64,000 nt of DNA. Source: Cristatella mucedo (Eukaryota > Bryozoa > Phylactolaemata > Cristatellidae). Location: positions 954,501 through 1,018,500 of the forward strand of contig WPIO01000040.1 in NCBI GenBank assembly GCA_009760855.2, given 5' to 3'. The position numbers and the translations under genes are program-made. Positions 10,130 to 20,097 of this stretch are shown in pieces; position 1 is the first letter of the stretch; every line of letters starts with the position of its first letter. The notes under the pieces were generated by a model. It made no database searches, was not told the origin of the DNA, and was given only the letters and a program-made list of their open reading frames with translations.

Positions 10130-11245
10130 TTTTTCGGTAGTTTATGTTGGCAAGAATCAGCATTGCAGTCGGGCATTGGCTGGTAAAGTTATTGCATCAC
10201 ACCGCATTTGGGTGAGTCCGTGCGGCTGAGGAGCTCCCTTAACCACGTCGCCGATAGGTCAAAGGTGGCCTTTGGAACCGATCGCATCTTATCGGTGACT
10301 TCATATTGATCATCTGGTTAGGGAGCCACGTCGTTGCATACAATAATGTGCCGTCACACACAAGGACGATGCCCACTCCTGATTTAAGAAGATCTGTTTC
10401 AGCTGAGCTGGTTCAGCTTTCAGCATTTCGCGCTACGTACGAGCATGAAGCCAGGCACCTAGTGAGCCACTGTCTGCCTCCAGTCAACAGACTTCTTCAA
10501 GCCGGTATATAGCATCAACCTAGCTCAGATAATTCTATGAGTCATGCTGCACGCATGCGGAGACAGGCAACTGTTGTGCCTGTATGCATGTTACGCATAC
10601 GGCTACGCAGAGGTATATTTGTGCCCATGCGTCCCTACAATTTCGTGCTCTATTACACCGCGTAACGACATATCCTGGCGCGTCCACCCATCGATCTCCA
10701 TCAGGATTCACTTTGGGCAGCTCTACCCTCGAAAGCTGCCCAAAGAGTCCTGCTGTCGCTCTGTCGATGGCCTGCCGCCGGTGCTGGGCGTCTTAGGATA
10801 CGGGGGCTCTGAAGTGACTACGTCGGCGACAGCCAAGGCGGCCGACACCACCAGCGCCACCTGCAGTTCGCCTTCGTCCATGTGCGTCTCAGCCTGCTGT
10901 CATGCTTGCTCGCCTGCCTCGCTCCGCCCCACAATCCAATCGTTGCTAGCAGGAGTAGCAAAGAGTAAAAGCGATCGCTTGAACCGGTCTGCCCAGAGGT
11001 GGCATGGCTATATAGCTACAGATGCAGCAAGCGTGAACCAGTGCGAGCCTGTCCGTCCAGACTAGCGAACAGCCAGCGCGCAGGTGACGACAGGCCCACG
11101 ACGTAGCCTTCGCTTCGTCGTGTGACATTTCGGTGGCTATGGCAATTTGGCGTTCATCTCTCAGCTTCGCACTTATGATTGATGTCAATGTAGGCACTTA
11201 TAATGCCTACTACAAGTAGGACTTTTTTTGCAGCTGCACCCATGT
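10130..11245. other. No recognised gene
   Basis: Unique-looking sequence. The plus-strand frame 10544-11065 is Cys/Ser-rich without domains. A short minus frame, 10723-10881, faintly resembles the N-terminus of Harbinger-type transposases, but too weakly to call. A perfect hairpin at 10711-10745 is listed separately. Confidence 0.35.
10711..10745. repeat. Perfect 12-bp inverted repeat
   Basis: CTTTGGGCAGCT (10711-10722) and AGCTGCCCAAAG (10734-10745) are exact reverse complements around an 11-base loop. Function is unknown. Confidence 0.85.
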
Positions 11246-11329
11246 GTGCAACGATAACAAAGCAAAACGTTTTGCAAGACATACTTTCGACAAATTACTG
11301 GCAGCAATGCAAGTAATAGAAGCCAGCTT

Positions 11330-11965
11330 TCTCCAATTGACTGGCTATAAAGACAACTTACTAGTTATAGGCAAGCCAAATGTTACTCAGAAATTGCAAA
11401 ACCTAAACCTATCCCTCAAAATGGGCTCGGCCAGCATATGTCCTGTAACATCTCTGCGAAATCCTGGCGTCCGGCTCCGAATTGACTTGCTGACCTTTCG
11501 TCAGACATTGACCTTTCGCCTGGCATTGACCTGTTGACTTTTCGCCCGACATTACCCGCATCGTCTCAAGTCTGCTTATTTTCAGCCATGTAAAGTGGCA
11601 AAAATTCAGGCCCGCTTCGACTGGGATACGACATCCCCGTTGCTCGGTGCATTCGTGACTGCCTGTCTCGACTTCTGTAACTCGCTATTCACGTCTGCCG
11701 GCCATCGAGAAGCAGCTGGCTTTCAATTGGCTCAAAACTCTTCAGCTAGCTTGTCTGTCGTGTGTGTCTCATTTGGACCAGTACACCACTTCTCGTCGAC
11801 TTTCACTGGCTTCTCATTAAGCAGTGACGTTCAAGGTTGTATCACTCAATTGTAGAGGTCTTTAATCTCTAGCTATGGCCTAACCATTTGAGCTACTTCC
11901 TAATCAGACCAAGCATCGTACCACGTGCTATTCTGACTCGAGTCCTGAATCTGTGCCTCTGAACA
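11330..11965 (+). mobile_element. L2-A LINE fragment, strongly diverged
   Basis: TTACTAGTTATAGGCAAGCC, GGCTCGGCCAGCATATGTCC and CTCGACTTCTGTAACTCGC match the post-RT coding part of L2-A. Several indels are present, and GACCTTTCG units are repeated near 11490-11540. It looks like one of the oldest copies. Confidence 0.65.
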
Positions 11966-11969
11966 GTCT

Positions 11970-12432
11970 CTGTGAGCTAATTCGTGCTGACACTTTACAT
12001 GAAATCACTACCCAATTGACATGCTTCTTTCATTGCATATTCAGAGTGCTTAAAAAGAAATTCGGTTTCCCTAGGTTTCAATACGAATATCTTGTTATAA
12101 TATAGTATGTATTGTACATGCCAGCCTCGAGTACGGCTGGGTTTTTGAGATAAATTGTATTTGGAAGCTCTGTTGAACTGCCATGCAAATATTTGGATTG
12201 AGATTTCTGTATGCGTATGCTTTTTTTAATATGCATAGCGATATTTTTTATGATTTTGGCGAAAATTACACCATTACACTAAGCAGGCTCTTAGCCGTAC
12301 ATTAGTTCCAGTGCAACGGCGGTGTACAATGGAACGCTTTCGTCTCAAGGCAGCTTGCAAATCCATTCCCGAGATTAAGCATGGCGTCTGTCGCTATGTC
12401 CCCTGGCTTGGACTGAGGAGCATCAGTAGCTT
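11970..12432. other. AT-rich flank, no recognised gene
   Basis: Mostly AT-rich sequence downstream of UBA1. No AATAAA signal in the UBA1 orientation was noticed close to its stop codon. Confidence 0.35.
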
Positions 12433-12723
12433 TCAGTAATCTTTCGCTCGGCGCAGGTCCAAATACCCATCGTCGGTATTTCTATTGATTACGAGACCTT
12501 GCGGCATCCGGCACGGTGCCAGCACAGGCTTCGTAGGTCCCCTGCGACCCATGTAAGCGGCCATCATTTCCGCTGCAGACTCGAAGTCGCGTCCGCCGTT
12601 ACGTAGCCGCCCTTCGATCAGCTGACGCAGCAGATCCTTGTCGCAGCCTCGGTCCAAAAGAATTCTCGTCATTGGAAGGTCCATTCGAGCTCGGACTTCA
12701 CGATTGTCCACGAGCGAGGCCAT
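12433..12723 (-). CDS. UBA1: small IAP-type UBA-like protein
   Basis: The 96-residue product starts at ATG 12723 in a strong Kozak context (CCGCCCATGG). Residues 5-15 are the basic lead-in VDNREVRARMD. Residues about 15-58 are a three-helix stretch that matches the spacing of the UBA domain of IAP/BIRC proteins: LPMTRILLDRGC, then KDLLRQLIEGRL, then DFESAAEMMAAYM. The canonical MGF/MGY loop reads RGC. A short Pro-rich linker leads to a C-terminal GYLDLRRAKDY. The frame stays open upstream, but an acceptor (TTTCTCCTGTCAG, exon from 12739) lies 16 bases before the ATG, so upstream codons are probably intron. No BIR or RING is nearby. The UBA assignment is from pattern, the function is unknown. 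Synonymous-only differences from UBA3 in the core argue that it is a real gene. Confidence 0.65.
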   Translation of the reverse strand: MASLVDNREVRARMDLPMTRILLDRGCDKDLLRQLIEGRLRNGGRDFESAAEMMAAYMGRRGPTKPVLAPCRMPQGLVINRNTDDGYLDLRRAKDY

Positions 12724-12739
12724 GGGCGGCACCGTCTGC

Positions 12740-12772
12740 CTGACAGGAGAAACGGAAACGGCGAAGGAAGCA
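12740..12772 (-). promoter_or_regulatory. Predicted 3' splice acceptor before UBA1
   Basis: On the minus strand a pyrimidine-rich run (CCGTTTCCGTTTCTCCTGT) ends in CAG at 12742-12740. The exon would begin at 12739, leaving 16 untranslated bases before the ATG. The 5' exon was not identified. Confidence 0.45.
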
Positions 12773-12832
12773 AAATCTGTGGCATCTGTGGGGACATCCG
12801 TCGTTTGTGGCGTCCATGAGGACATCCGTCTG

Positions 12833-13570
12833 CCGCAAACTGCCGCCAGCTGTCGGGTGGCAGTTTGGAACGAACAATGGTTCGACAGTGCAAAGACAAT
12901 GCGTGCATGTATTTCAACGGCTGCCGAATGAGTACGCGGGGAGTCGCTGCGAGAAGCGGGAGGGCAGGGGGAAGGGCTGGATCCCCCTACACTCCCGGCA
13001 GCCGCCTAGAGCGCTGGCTGCGTAGCTTGGCCGGCGCGCTTACTGCTAATTACCCGCTCGGAGCCGCGAGACTCGCTGCTGCTCGATCGCGCCACCCAGC
13101 CTTGTCGACGGACAGGTCGTCCGGAGGCCTGTCGCAACGCCCACGTACCGTGAATGGAAGCACTTGTATATGTGCCCAGCATGTGTACATTCTCTCGAGA
13201 GTTCCGGCGGCAGCTAGCGCTGCGGCCGCTGCCGGAACTCGAGAGAGAGCTTCGTCCGTGCTGTGTTCAGCCGCTGAACTGTCGAACGCTCGCTCAGCAG
13301 CTTTTCTTTGCGGCGAGCGTAGATCTGCTGACGTCATCGTCTTGCTCCTCTCCGGCTTGTCGTCCTTTCACGCGACTCAACATTTCGCGGTTGCTGAGCA
13401 CTCTCCCTGCGCCCTCCAACCTAGCGCCAAAACTAGTCTAAATAGCTCGATAAAATAGCTCGAAAATCAAGTGCCTCTCGTCTCGCTGTCGCTCAGTCGC
13501 AAGCTGTCTGCTTAGTAAGTGCTCGGTGCTGGAGCCAGGAGACTCGCTGCTGCTCGATCGCGCTGTCGCT
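12833..13570. repeat. ~0.7-kb duplicated segment, copy 1
   Basis: Homologous along its length to 63240-63947. The central 500 bases are most similar; about 150 bases near the UBA1 side are more diverged. The core is flanked by a direct repeat of about 45-60 bases (GAGACTCGCTGCTGCTCG at 13069 and 13536), 470 bases apart. It contains an inverted repeat at 13191-13248, a CRE (TGACGTCA) at 13329-13336, a TATA-like ATAAAATA near 13450, and GTAAGT at 13515-13520 that could be a splice donor on the plus strand. It abuts UBA1, so it could be its upstream region or a divergent promoter. No protein-coding evidence was seen. Confidence 0.85.
13329..13336. promoter_or_regulatory. Palindromic CRE (TGACGTCA)
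   Basis: Exact CREB/ATF consensus, preserved in the second copy of the segment at 63705-63712. Conservation is expected from the duplication alone, so function is inferred only. Confidence 0.3.
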
Positions 13571-13749
13571 CTCGCTCTCTTGCTCTTATCCAACATCGCT
13601 CGCTGCAAGCCTCGGCCGATGGGCGCTCCCGCACACTTTTTATCTTACTCGCCAGCTTCGGTCGAGCGCGCCAGTCTCGTCTCGCTTTGGCAGCTGCGGC
13701 GTCACTCGAACTTCTATCTGCTCGCCTCTCGGTAGGAGAAGCGAGCAGA

Positions 13750-13775
13750 GGCAGAGAGAGAGAGAGAGAGAGAGC

Positions 13776-13859
<84 letters not shown>

Positions 13860-13870
13860 CTGCCTCTGCC
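13750..13870. repeat. (GA)n/(CT)n palindromic microsatellite
   Basis: GCAGAGGCAGAGAG begins a (GA)n run of about 12 units. Six bases later an approximately 80-base (CT)n run follows, ending CTCTGCCTCTGCC. The two tracts are reverse complements and could form a long hairpin. Confidence 0.9.
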
Positions 13871-14610
13871 CGCTTCTCCTCCGGGCAGCACTTTCCTCCT
13901 GCTTCTGTACGTACTACGTCTCGCGGTTCGCTTGCGTCCGCCCACCATTTCCGACCGAGCGCGACCTCGAGACGCTCGGCTTTGGACCTCGCTAGGCGTC
14001 GGCTTTGCCCGGTCTTGGCCCAGGCTCGGCCTTGGCGGCGGCTCGACCCCGTCACAGCCGCCGTGCATAAGCAGAGAAGAAGCAGACGCCGGCGAACGAA
14101 AACTCCACCGGCAGGGCGCACTGAGCGTTCCACCGCTCCACCAGCAAAAACTCCACCGCTGAGCGCACGCGCTTCTCGCGCTCAGTCGACTGACGGAGTC
14201 GTTGTGAACGCGCACGGCCCAAAAAAAAGTAGGCCGATCGTTTTCTCCACTTTCGCTTCGCCGCCGGCAACTCTGCGAGCAGACGTAGAAAGAAAAAGGT
14301 GTGGCGCCGAATGGTCCGGCTAACCTTTCAGTGACCTTTCTCGCCCGAAGTCGGTTGCGACGCGGCCGAATCCCTCCCGCCCCGCCCCGCCCACCGTGCG
14401 GCAGTGAAAGGCTAACCCCGCTGCAAGCCTAGGCAAGCCGTCGCCCGCGAGGAAGACGCCAGGAGAAAACAGGATGCACTACTAATCAGGATGCACTGAC
14501 GACGGTAACGAGGCTGCCACCCCCGGGGGGGGGAGGGGTCGCATGCTCGATTCGTCATCCACGTCCGCCGTGAAGAGCGTCGCAGCAGCCGCATTAAACT
14601 ACTTCTTTTC
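13871..14610. other. GC-rich region, no recognised gene
   Basis: Overlapping open frames on both strands without recognisable domains. A C-run and G-run lie near 14520-14535. No gene can be supported. Confidence 0.4.
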
Positions 14611-14614
14611 ATCG

Positions 14615-14985
14615 ACCCGTTCGTGCGCACTGGCTTCCCGTCAGGCAGAGCATCGACTTTTGTTGAGGCTTTTCGCTCACACTCCTACGTTCTTCCAGCC
14701 TCTTGCTCTCTTCCGGCCTAGCCTAGCCCAGCCGCTTACTTCCTCGTCAGGCCACGTATCGTTATACCGCTAGCTCCTCCGTCGTCAGTCAAGTCATTTA
14801 GCTGCGCCTCGGAGGACCAACGTCGAATTCTTTGGAGTCCGCGCCCTAAGCTTCGTGTGCTCCTCCTCAAGCCTCGAACGCGCTTCCGACTGGCGTCCCG
14901 CACATCCGCTGAATTGACGTCATTTCAAAACAAACTAAATCAAACGTGCTTGCTTCTCACAGCATTCTGTGGGTCGTGTGAGCTG
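14615..14985 (+). mobile_element. L2-A LINE fragment, old
   Basis: GCACTGGCTTCCCGTCAGGC, GAATTCTTTGGAGTCCG and TTGACGTCATTTCAAAAC align in order with the end of the L2-A coding region, with many CpG-type and other changes. It stops before the 3' hairpin. Confidence 0.6.
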
Positions 14986-15044
14986 ATACGAAGCCAAGAA
15001 AATGCCCAGGTATCCGACCTCGATCCTGGCGGAAGTCGTTAAAA

Positions 15045-15435
15045 ATGTCCATTCGTGTCAGTCGCAGCAGCTATGCGTGTCTGCCGGAAACGTCGCAGCC
15101 GCCACATTGCACCCATTCTAGTTGTCCTGCAACGACAACGGCTCCCCGACAATCAGCGAAGCCTCGGCTTCAAAGTAATCAGGCTAGGCGTCCTACGCCA
15201 GTCGTTGGGCTGTGCCTCGAACCAACCTCAAATCTTTTGGAGTCCGTGCGTTCAATTCGCATGCTCCCAAAGACTGGAACTCGCTCCTAACCGGTTTCAC
15301 GACATCGCCTGACACGACGACATTCAAGTAGAAGCTAAAAACGCATCTTTTCCTGGCAACATTCGCTGGTCTATTTGAATTATCCTTTCTGCGCTCACGC
15401 CTGCTCCGGCTGCGCATGCTAACTCTAGCCATAGT
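15045..15435 (+). mobile_element. L2-A LINE fragment, old
   Basis: A second degraded copy of the same L2-A part: CGTCGCAGCCGCCACATTG, ACCAACCTCAAATCTTTTGG, CATGCTCCCAAAGACTGG and GAAGCTAAAAACGCATC. Confidence 0.65.
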
Positions 15436-15535
15436 GATAATAGTAATAATAATAATGATAATAATAGTAATAATAGCAATATTGCATTTGCGTAGCAATC
15501 TGAGAGATCGGAATCTCTGTCTGGGCACTTAGCAC
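15436..15535 (-). mobile_element. L2-A LINE 3' tail, diverged
   Basis: An imperfect (AAT)n run followed by ATATTGCATTTG and a degenerate reversed hairpin (TCTGAGAGATCGGAATCTC, CTGGGCACTT). Confidence 0.55.
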
Positions 15536-15539
15536 GTGC

Positions 15540-16245
15540 GCAATGAATGATGCCGTGGCATGTCGAGGCGCGCTCAGGCACGCACGATCTGGCGCGAACG
15601 AGGTGCAACTCGTGCACCAGGCGAAAGACCAGGTCAAAGAGCCGGATATCGATTCGTGTCGCCTGCAGACGTGCGTGGTGCTCGCGTTAGCGACGGACGT
15701 GCAAAGCAGTCAAAGCCGCACGCGCTCGGCCGCCTGCCCCTACTGCGGCTAACTCCCGACCCTTTGCACTCTGTGCACTTTGCGCCAGCCAACCAGGAGC
15801 CGAGTGGCGAACAGGCGATCTCGCGAGCTCGCGGTACGTTCGCATTCCCGGCAACCGCCACATTCTCTCGCTGCTCGCTCGCGCGGAATCGCTAGCAGTC
15901 GCGCAGCGATTGCTAGCGATTAGTCTCGCTGCGATATGTCAGCTGGCCAATGAGCGGCCGTTGGGAGGCTGCGGCGGCGCGAACACCACTCGCACTCGAC
16001 CACGCGAAATCGCCGCCCTGAGCGTGCCGGCTACGCGGCGGTGCGAGGCAGCCTGCGAGCCGCCGCACGCGCGAGCGGACCTAGCCGCATTGACACGATT
16101 TCGTTACAGCATACGCGTTGGAGTTCGCGGAGAGAGATTTAGCTCTATTTATTGTTGTAATTATAATTATTACTGCTATTCTCACTGTTATTACTGTTAT
16201 TATTATGCCACCTTCCCACTACGCGTCGCTCATCCCACGCCGGGT
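15540..16245. other. No recognised gene
   Basis: GC-rich unique-looking sequence with a TTATTA-rich patch at 16140-16205. Its frames show no family. Confidence 0.4.
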
Positions 16246-16261
16246 TGAAGGGGGCTGGTTC

Positions 16262-16378
16262 GGCTAGGTGATTTCGGCTAGGCTTGCCTCGCGCTCAGTC
16301 CGGCCGAGGTCATGCGCTCGAGCCCCGCGGCACGTGCATAGCGCCTGATGGGAGATTAAGTTTTCTTAGGGCACTGTA
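16262..16378 (+). mobile_element. tRNA-derived SINE with L2-like tail
   Basis: A tRNA-like head (CTTGCCTCGCGCTC, then box-B-like GGTCATGCGCTCGAGCCCC) is joined to a tail resembling the L2-A 3' hairpin (ATAGCGCCTGATGGGAGATT, TTCTTAGGGCACTGTACAAG). This composition fits a SINE mobilised by the L2 machinery. Confidence 0.6.
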
Positions 16379-16399
16379 CAAGTGAAATACTTTTTTTTA

Positions 16400-16560
16400 G
16401 GTAAAGGCTGGTTGATTTAATGGCCTCATTTTTATACAGCGGCTGGACAGCCTCGGGGGCTGTTAACCGCTTGCTGCGGGCATTAATGGAACGCTCGCTT
16501 CGGGACTCGAACCCGTGACCAGGGCGTCGAACCAGCGAGCGCCTTGCCGCCGACGACGTC
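16400..16560 (-). mobile_element. tRNA-derived SINE, diverged
   Basis: Minus-strand order: tRNA-like head with the box B region complementary to GGGACTCGAACCCGTGACC, then a CCGCTTGCTGCGGGCATTAA core, then a tail ending near GGTTGATTTAATGGCCTC. It is a diverged relative of the SINE just to the right. Confidence 0.6.
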
Positions 16561-16645
16561 TACGAGCCAGCACTTCCTTCCGCGCCTGGCTCTGTTGAGG
16601 AAGCTGACTTCGGCCGGCACGCAGTAGCGGAATACGGAAAAAATA

Positions 16646-16815
16646 CAAGCTGATTTAACAGCCTTCTTTTGTATAGCGACCGAAGAGCCGTGACGGCTAT
16701 CACCACCGCTTGCAGCGGCGATAAATGATCGCCCACCAAAGGATTCGAACCCACGACCTCGGGGCCGAGGTCGTGAAAAGCAACCGCCTTACCTAGTGTG
16801 CCATCACGGCTCAAG
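16646..16815 (-). mobile_element. tRNA-derived SINE (family A)
   Basis: Read on the minus strand: AGCCGTGATGGCACACTAGG, box A region, GACCTCGG..GAGGTCGTGGG, box B GGTTCGAATCC, a GCCGCTGCAAGCGGTGG hairpin core, and a tail TGTTAAATCAGCTTG. This is one of the best-preserved copies here. It is not a tRNA gene: the tRNA-like part carries no usable acceptor stem and is fused to the SINE body. Confidence 0.85.
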
Positions 16816-16884
16816 GCAAAGCGAGCGGCTGGGCGCGACGACGAGCCGCCTCTCGCGAGGCTCGGTAGCGCTTTTTATCGGCCA

Positions 16885-17005
16885 GTCCTCCTTCCTTCCC
16901 TCCTTCCTTCCATCCTTCCTTTCTTCCTTCCATCCTTCCTTCCTTCCTTCCTTCCTTCCTTCCTTCTTTCCTTCCTTCTTTCCTTCCTTCCTTCTTTCTG
17001 CCAGG
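16885..17005. repeat. (CTTC)n microsatellite
   Basis: About 28 imperfect TTCC/TTCT units. The Phe-Pro-Ser and Lys-Glu-Gly frames over it are artefacts. Confidence 0.95.
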
Positions 17006-18430
17006 CACTTCGCGCAATCGCCTTCGCCGACTTTCGGTGGGGAGGGGTCAAGTCTGCATCCGGCGCCAATGCGGCTGCCGACCCGATCGTCAGTCGTCGA
17101 TCCGTGGCTAACGGCGGCAGCGGCGATTCCATTGCAGTCGAGGTAAACGGGCGCCACGCCCCTCGCCCGCGCCCCTGTTAGCAGGGCCCGGCTCGCGAAG
17201 CCGACGGTCGGCGAGGTGGAGCGCGTTCGTACTTACCAGCGCCCTGTGGTGAGCGAGCCTTCGCCCCGGAGGTTATTCGGCCGCGGCTCAGCCGATCGCG
17301 CGCTAACAGTGCACCAGCAGTTATTTGAGTCGGGGAAGGGAACGGCGGACCGTGACTCATTCTTTATGCGTCACGCGGTGCTGCCGCAGCCCGGCTCGCG
17401 CCAGTCACCGAGGCCGCGTGACCCGATGAATGACTCGAGCCGGAAGTTGGGCGTCGCGCGTACGACCAATAATGGCTCGTGGTCGACCTAGACGGCTCCT
17501 TGAAGAGCCTCGGAAAAGCGACGCTAGAGGCCTGTGAAAGAATTCTTCCGACTTCCGCTTTGTGAGTGGAATAGGAGCCGGCTTGCAGCGCCGCTGTCGG
17601 ACCCGACAATGTCTCGTTGGCCATGGCTACCCGGTTCCTATGTAGGGCCTCGTGCGCAGGACGGCGGCGCGACGAAAAACGAAGGTTGGCCCAATAAGCC
17701 GGTTGTTGTACTGAAGAAGAATATTGCTGCACTGCATTATACGAAGGCTACGGAAACGTGCGAGCATACATACGGATGTAGCAGCAGCCGTCGTGGAAGT
17801 AGTGTAGGGGCACGCGGGCGAGCGACGGCGGCTAAAGAAGTCGTTGCGTTGCTGGGGGCGGAACCACGTGACGGCGATGACACGCCCACAGTAGCTCGGG
17901 AGCGCCAGTATAGAAGAGAAGGCGAGTGGAAAAGGAGGGTGAGCGAGGGGGATAGCCCGTGCGTGCAGGCCGACGCACATGCAGAAAGTCCCTCGCTGCA
18001 TGACTAGCCGGTCCGGCGACCACAGCTGACCCGTTGCTATTAAATCCAGCTTAGCGAGCCGATACTGTCCAACTGCAGCATCTAATGAGGCGCTACTCAG
18101 AGCGCCCGTTGGCGGGGTGAAGTGGTGTGAGCCACGCAGGGACTCGCTACGGGTCAAATTACAAAAGTTGTGGGTTATTAACTGCTGCTGCAGTGCGACG
18201 GTGAAACCTTACGACCGGGCGCCGCTTGGAGGCGACCTGTGACCTTGTGCGACCTTGTGATACGGCGTGGCATTGTATCGTTGTGGTTCTTTATCGTCGC
18301 CTCCTGTGTCTCAGTGAAGTGGCCACGTGCTCGAACTTCGCGACGTACATCGTACATCGTCGGCTCGAGGCCGTCGGCAGAAATTCCTTTATTTCAAGCT
18401 GCAAGCTGGGCGCATAGACGCTACAGCCCT
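17006..18430. other. No recognised gene
   Basis: GC-rich unique-looking sequence. Frames of up to 176 codons are present, but none shows a domain or a repeat-family match. At 18239-18262 two GACCTTGTG units (complements of the CAAGGTCA nuclear-receptor half-site) lie 11 bases apart. Confidence 0.4.
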
Positions 18431-18437
18431 TCTACCG

Positions 18438-18520
18438 CCTCGAGCTGGTTTGGCCCAGTGATTAAGTTGCTCGCCCCGACCAAGACGTCTGGCCGAGGTC
18501 GTGTACTGCCACCGGCGACT
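18438..18520 (+). mobile_element. tRNA-like SINE head
   Basis: TGGTTTGGCCCAGTGATTAA is box-A-like and is shared with 61831. CTGGCCGAGGTCGTGTACTG is box-B-like. The body of the SINE is missing or unrecognisable. Confidence 0.4.
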
Positions 18521-18577
18521 GCTAGTCACGACGTCTCATCGTTCCCCCCCCCATGCACGCTCCGCGGATGCGCGGAT

Positions 18578-18635
18578 GCTCTGACCGTTCGGTCGTTACC
18601 ACGTGACCGGTCGGTCGTTACCACGTGACCAGTCA
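18578..18635. repeat. Short tandem repeat with CACGTG boxes
   Basis: CGGTCGTTACCACGTGAC occurs twice in tandem, and a third partial unit is GTCAGTCAC. Each full unit has the E-box CACGTG. This may be a minor duplication only. Confidence 0.6.
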
Positions 18636-18979
18636 GTCACAGCTCACTTTCGGATGCCAAGCTTTGGTAGCTGCAGATCGCCAGGCCGAGACGAGGTTTC
18701 TGCCAGTTTCTCCCTGCGACCGTTCATCTTTTTTCATCACCGACGATGTCAACAAGCGACAGCAGCGGGCGTTTCGGTCTCGAGCCCCCTCCACCTCTGA
18801 CCCATGGCTGTTCGTACTCTGACCCCGCCCCCGCCTTGCACCCGAGGCGCCGCCGCAGTCCGCAGAGCAGTGCCCGCCGTCTGCCGCCAGACGCTGACGC
18901 CGACTCTTCTTCGGGCCGCTCTGCTGAAGGGGAAAAGAACGCCGCCACCGCTCTGCCTCCGCCAAGATTCTAGCCGATT

Positions 18980-19180
18980 CAGCAGCTTCTTTATGTACAC
19001 CGACAGAGGAGACAGCGGAGGCAGCCGCCACCGCTTGCGGCGGCAACAAAGGATCGCCCACCGCAGGATTCGAACGCACGACCTCGGGACCTAGATCGTG
19101 GAGAGCAACCGCCTTGCCTAGTTTTAGTTTAAGCTGTACCTAATTCGTTTACCTTCTTTTACTATCGTGCCATCACCAAA
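18980..19180 (-). mobile_element. tRNA-derived SINE (family A) with a ~45-base insert
   Basis: On the minus strand the usual head, box B (GGATTCGAACG in reverse orientation), core and tail are present. The box A region, however, is split: GTGCCATCAC at the right end and CTTGCCTAG near 19117 are separated by about 45 AT-rich bases absent from other copies. Confidence 0.75.
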
Positions 19181-19184
19181 CCTG

Positions 19185-19670
19185 CTCGCGCCCGGTGGCG
19201 GCGGAATCGGTTGGAGCGTCGAGGCTCGGTCAAGGTCGCTGCTGCTGCTGCTCGTTGCGTGCGTCCGCGGGGTAAATCGCGAGAGCAGAGCGTCGGCTAA
19301 CCGCTCCCAGCTCGAGGCGCGCCGTAGTCTCAGCCGAGTCCGCCGACCGCTCGCAATTTCATGCCTCCTTTGGCGGACCAGCCTGGGAGTCGGAAGAGTT
19401 CTCTATTGAGATAGAAGCGGCAGCAGAAGCGACGCCGACGGACGCCGCGTTTTTTCGAGCCGAGTGAAACCCGCCGAGAGCGGCTGCTACGCTGGCTGGA
19501 GTACAGCGAATGCACACTTCGTCGAGTCGTTTAGTCAATTTATTTTTTCAATTTCAATCGTAAATTTATTTCTTCATTTCCACAGTAAATTCATATCTTC
19601 GACCGGTTTCTTCACTTCATGTCCGCGCCGGAAGTCAGACGTAAATACTAGAATGAACCTGCTTCCCTAT
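19185..19670. other. No recognised gene
   Basis: Unique-looking sequence with a CTG run at 19240. It becomes AT-rich after 19530. No gene is supported. Confidence 0.35.
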
Positions 19671-19677
19671 ACCTTGT

Positions 19678-19800
19678 CCTTTCTCAGCAAGCGTGGCATA
19701 GTGCGTATCGCAGACGTAGGATCGAATCCTGCGACGGACAGTGGCTACGCTCGTCTCTCGCGGACGCAACGTCAAAGTAAATTAATTGTATAACTAATTA
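19678..19800 (+). mobile_element. tRNA-derived SINE (family C), copy 1
   Basis: AGTGCGTATCGCAGACGTAG and box-B GGATCGAATCCTGCGACGG are shared with the copy at 19930-20030. An AT-rich tail with TTAATT repeats follows. Confidence 0.55.
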
Positions 19801-19924
19801 ATTCGTAAGATTAATTTCATAGGTAAATAAACTTCGTCAATTAATGTCCTCGTTTCATTTTGTCAATTCATTTCATCAAGTCATTTCGCCAATTCAGTGC
19901 GTCAGTAATTTCTTTCAATTGGTC

Positions 19925-20035
19925 CGCTCTCGCCCAGCGGTTTGGGCAGCAGTGCTGCTGATGTCGTAGTTCGCATCCTAGACGTAGGATCGAACCCTGC
20001 GACGGACGGTGTAGACGTCAACGTGGTGACGACAG
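19925..20035 (+). mobile_element. tRNA-derived SINE (family C), copy 2
   Basis: CTCTCGCCCAGCGGTTTGGG is the box-A-like part and GTAGGATCGAACCCTGCGAC holds box B. It is closely similar to copy 1 over about 45 bases. It lies just before the 5' end of the L2-A copy at 20.1 kb. Confidence 0.55.
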
Positions 20036-20097
20036 CAAGTACTTCATGCTCTACGCTAAGCCGACCAGCTAAGCCCTCCCGAGCTTCGTCGGCCGGC

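Noticed and set aside
10723-10881. Minus-strand frame faintly like a Harbinger transposase N-terminus
   Set aside because: Only a few residues match the remembered pattern (an acidic start, then RP and RQQ), no catalytic domain follows, and the frame is 52 codons.
10544-11065. 173-codon plus-strand frame
   Set aside because: Cys/Ser-rich, no domain, overlapped by other open frames.
13441-13520. A defined core promoter (TATA plus TCAGTC initiator) in the duplicated segment
   Set aside because: ATAAAATA and TCAGTC are about 45 bases apart, too far for a standard TATA-initiator pair. Kept only as motifs.
16700-16800. A functional tRNA gene
   Set aside because: Box A and box B are present, but the acceptor stem is missing and the sequence continues into a SINE body shared by several copies.
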